Shown in pieces: positions 5,186 to 5,990 of a stretch of 5,990 bases of DNA (position 1 is its first letter; every line of letters starts with the position of its first letter). The DNA lies in assembly GCA_025937035.1 (NCBI GenBank), contig JAICSG010000271.1:1-5990 (forward strand), given 5' to 3'. The notes under the pieces are model-generated. The model did no database searches and had not been told where the DNA came from. It saw nothing but the letters and a program-made list of their open reading frames with translations. This DNA is from Thermoanaerobaculia bacterium (lineage in GTDB: Bacteria; Acidobacteriota; Thermoanaerobaculia; Multivoradales; UBA5704). A program made the translations under genes and the position numbers.

Positions 5186-5990
5186 ATGAAACGCCAGATC
5201 GCGATCCTGTTCCTCCTCCTCTCCCCCGCCCTCCACGCCACCACCCTCGCCGACGAGGTCGGGGCGTTCCTGAGCGTCCCCGCCGTCTCTGGACGGGAGC
5301 AGCCCGCGGCGGACTTCATCGCCGGGCGCCTGGCCGGGCTGCCGGCGTCGCGCGACGCCCTGGGGAACGTCGTGCTCACCGTCGGCTCCGGGGAGCCCCG
5401 GCGGCTGGCGGCGTGCGCGCTGGGCGAGCCGGGATTCATCGTCAGCGCCATCCAGGACGACGGCATGCTGCGCGTGGTGCCGGTGGGCGGTCCGGTCGGC
5501 GCGCTCTGGACGCAGTCGTTCGAGGGGAACACGGTCGTGATCGGCGGCTCTCAGGGGTGGCGGCCGGGCGCGGTCGTGCTGCCGTCGGTCCACCTCCGGC
5601 AGGGCGGGGGACCGCGGGAGCGGCCCTTCTCGGTGGAGGATCTCTACATCGACGTGGGAGCCGCGAGCGCGTCCGAGGCCGCGGCGATGGGCATCCGCCT
5701 GATGGACCCCGTCGCCCTGATCCGCCGCCCCATGAGGCTGCAGGGCGGCCTCATGGCCGCTCCCGACGCCGCGCGGAAGGGGGCCTGCATGGCCCTGGCC
5801 GACGTGGCGCGGCGCTACAAGGCTGCACCGGGCGCCGGCACGGTGGTCTTCGCCTGGACCGTCTCCGACGAGATCAACCGCTCCGGGCTCCAGCACGTGG
5901 CGCGCGAGCGGGGGCCGTTCCAGGAGGTGCTCCTGATGGACTCCGGCTTCGGCTGGGAGGCCGCCGAGAGGAAGCCGCCCGTCCCCCGGC
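5186..5990 (+). CDS. Exported M42-like aminopeptidase homologue with degenerate metal site, 3' truncated
   Basis: The first 268 codons are in the window and the gene runs off the right edge. A short signal peptide (hydrophobic 5-16, possible cut after HAT or ALHA) is followed by an M42-type start: FLSVPAVSGREQ at 28-39 and DALGNVVLTVGSG at 57-69. ACALGEPGFIVSAIQDDGMLRVVPVGG (76-102) matches the family's HMDEIGFxVxxIxxDGxLRxxPVGG, but His and Asp of HxD are Ala78 and Gly80. DLYIDVGAASASEA (152-165) is the family's DxGA segment. APDAARKG (192-199) replaces the LDDRxG metal-bridging motif. TVSDE (225-229) replaces the catalytic QEE, keeping only the second Glu. LLMDSG at 249-254 matches the next ligand region. 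The protein may be catalytically inactive or use an altered metal site. Members of this family are usually cytoplasmic, so a signal peptide is also unusual. The ATG at 5186 is chosen because the signal peptide starts there. Confidence 0.85.
   Translation, partial: MKRQIAILFLLLSPALHATTLADEVGAFLSVPAVSGREQPAADFIAGRLAGLPASRDALGNVVLTVGSGEPRRLAACALGEPGFIVSAIQDDGMLRVVPVGGPVGALWTQSFEGNTVVIGGSQGWRPGAVVLPSVHLRQGGGPRERPFSVEDLYIDVGAASASEAAAMGIRLMDPVALIRRPMRLQGGLMAAPDAARKGACMALADVARRYKAAPGAGTVVFAWTVSDEINRSGLQHVARERGPFQEVLLMDSGFGWEAAERKPPVPR

Noticed and set aside
4982..5896. A 304-codon minus-strand open frame opposite the M42-like gene
   Set aside because: It is a composition-driven shadow of the plus-strand gene, rich in Arg, Gly, Asp and His, without any domain.

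Overview
The window is GC-rich throughout (roughly 70% by eye) and reads as chromosomal sequence from an uncultured or deep-branching soil or sediment bacterium. Acidobacteriota is the best guess. The main reason is the VWFA-related secreted protein on the minus strand, a family (the TIGR03436 type) that is strongly expanded in that phylum. No mobile elements, tRNAs, rRNAs or CRISPR arrays were seen.

Layout: (1) 1-1566, plus strand: two medium-chain alcohol-dehydrogenase-type genes in tandem with a 4-base ATGA overlap. The first is cut by the left edge; the second is a complete two-zinc enzyme. (2) 1567-1656: an AT-rich island with a good sigma70-type promoter and a strong Shine-Dalgarno. (3) 1657-2652, plus strand: a predicted lipoprotein made of a Gly/Asn/His-rich linker and two copies of a beta-rich domain of about 105 residues. 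A 9-bp hairpin separates it from the convergent gene that follows. (4) 2700-4325, minus strand: the secreted VWFA-related protein. (5) 4455-5030, minus strand: an AhpD/carboxymuconolactone-decarboxylase-fold peroxidase-related enzyme whose frame is interrupted by a single in-frame TGA. (6) 5186-5990, plus strand, divergent: the start of an exported M42-like peptidase homologue with eroded metal-binding motifs, cut by the right edge.

The most important observation is gene 5. The TGA falls exactly on the second cysteine of the AhpD CxxC redox motif (C-H-Y-TGA-T-D-A-H). The reading frame and family signature continue without a shift for another 108 codons. A perfect 7-bp stem with a G-containing 6-nt loop starts 17 nt after the TGA, where a bacterial SECIS element should be. 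The best reading is one 191-residue selenoprotein (Sec83), not two short ORFs or a pseudogene. It would be a thiol/selenol peroxidase, and it implies that the genome encodes SelA, SelB, SelD and tRNA-Sec outside this window.

The genes do not form one evident pathway. The two dehydrogenases are an operon. The lipoprotein and the VWFA protein are both predicted envelope proteins but are transcribed convergently. The VWFA gene may be co-transcribed with the selenoprotein (129-bp gap, same strand), although no shared function is evident.
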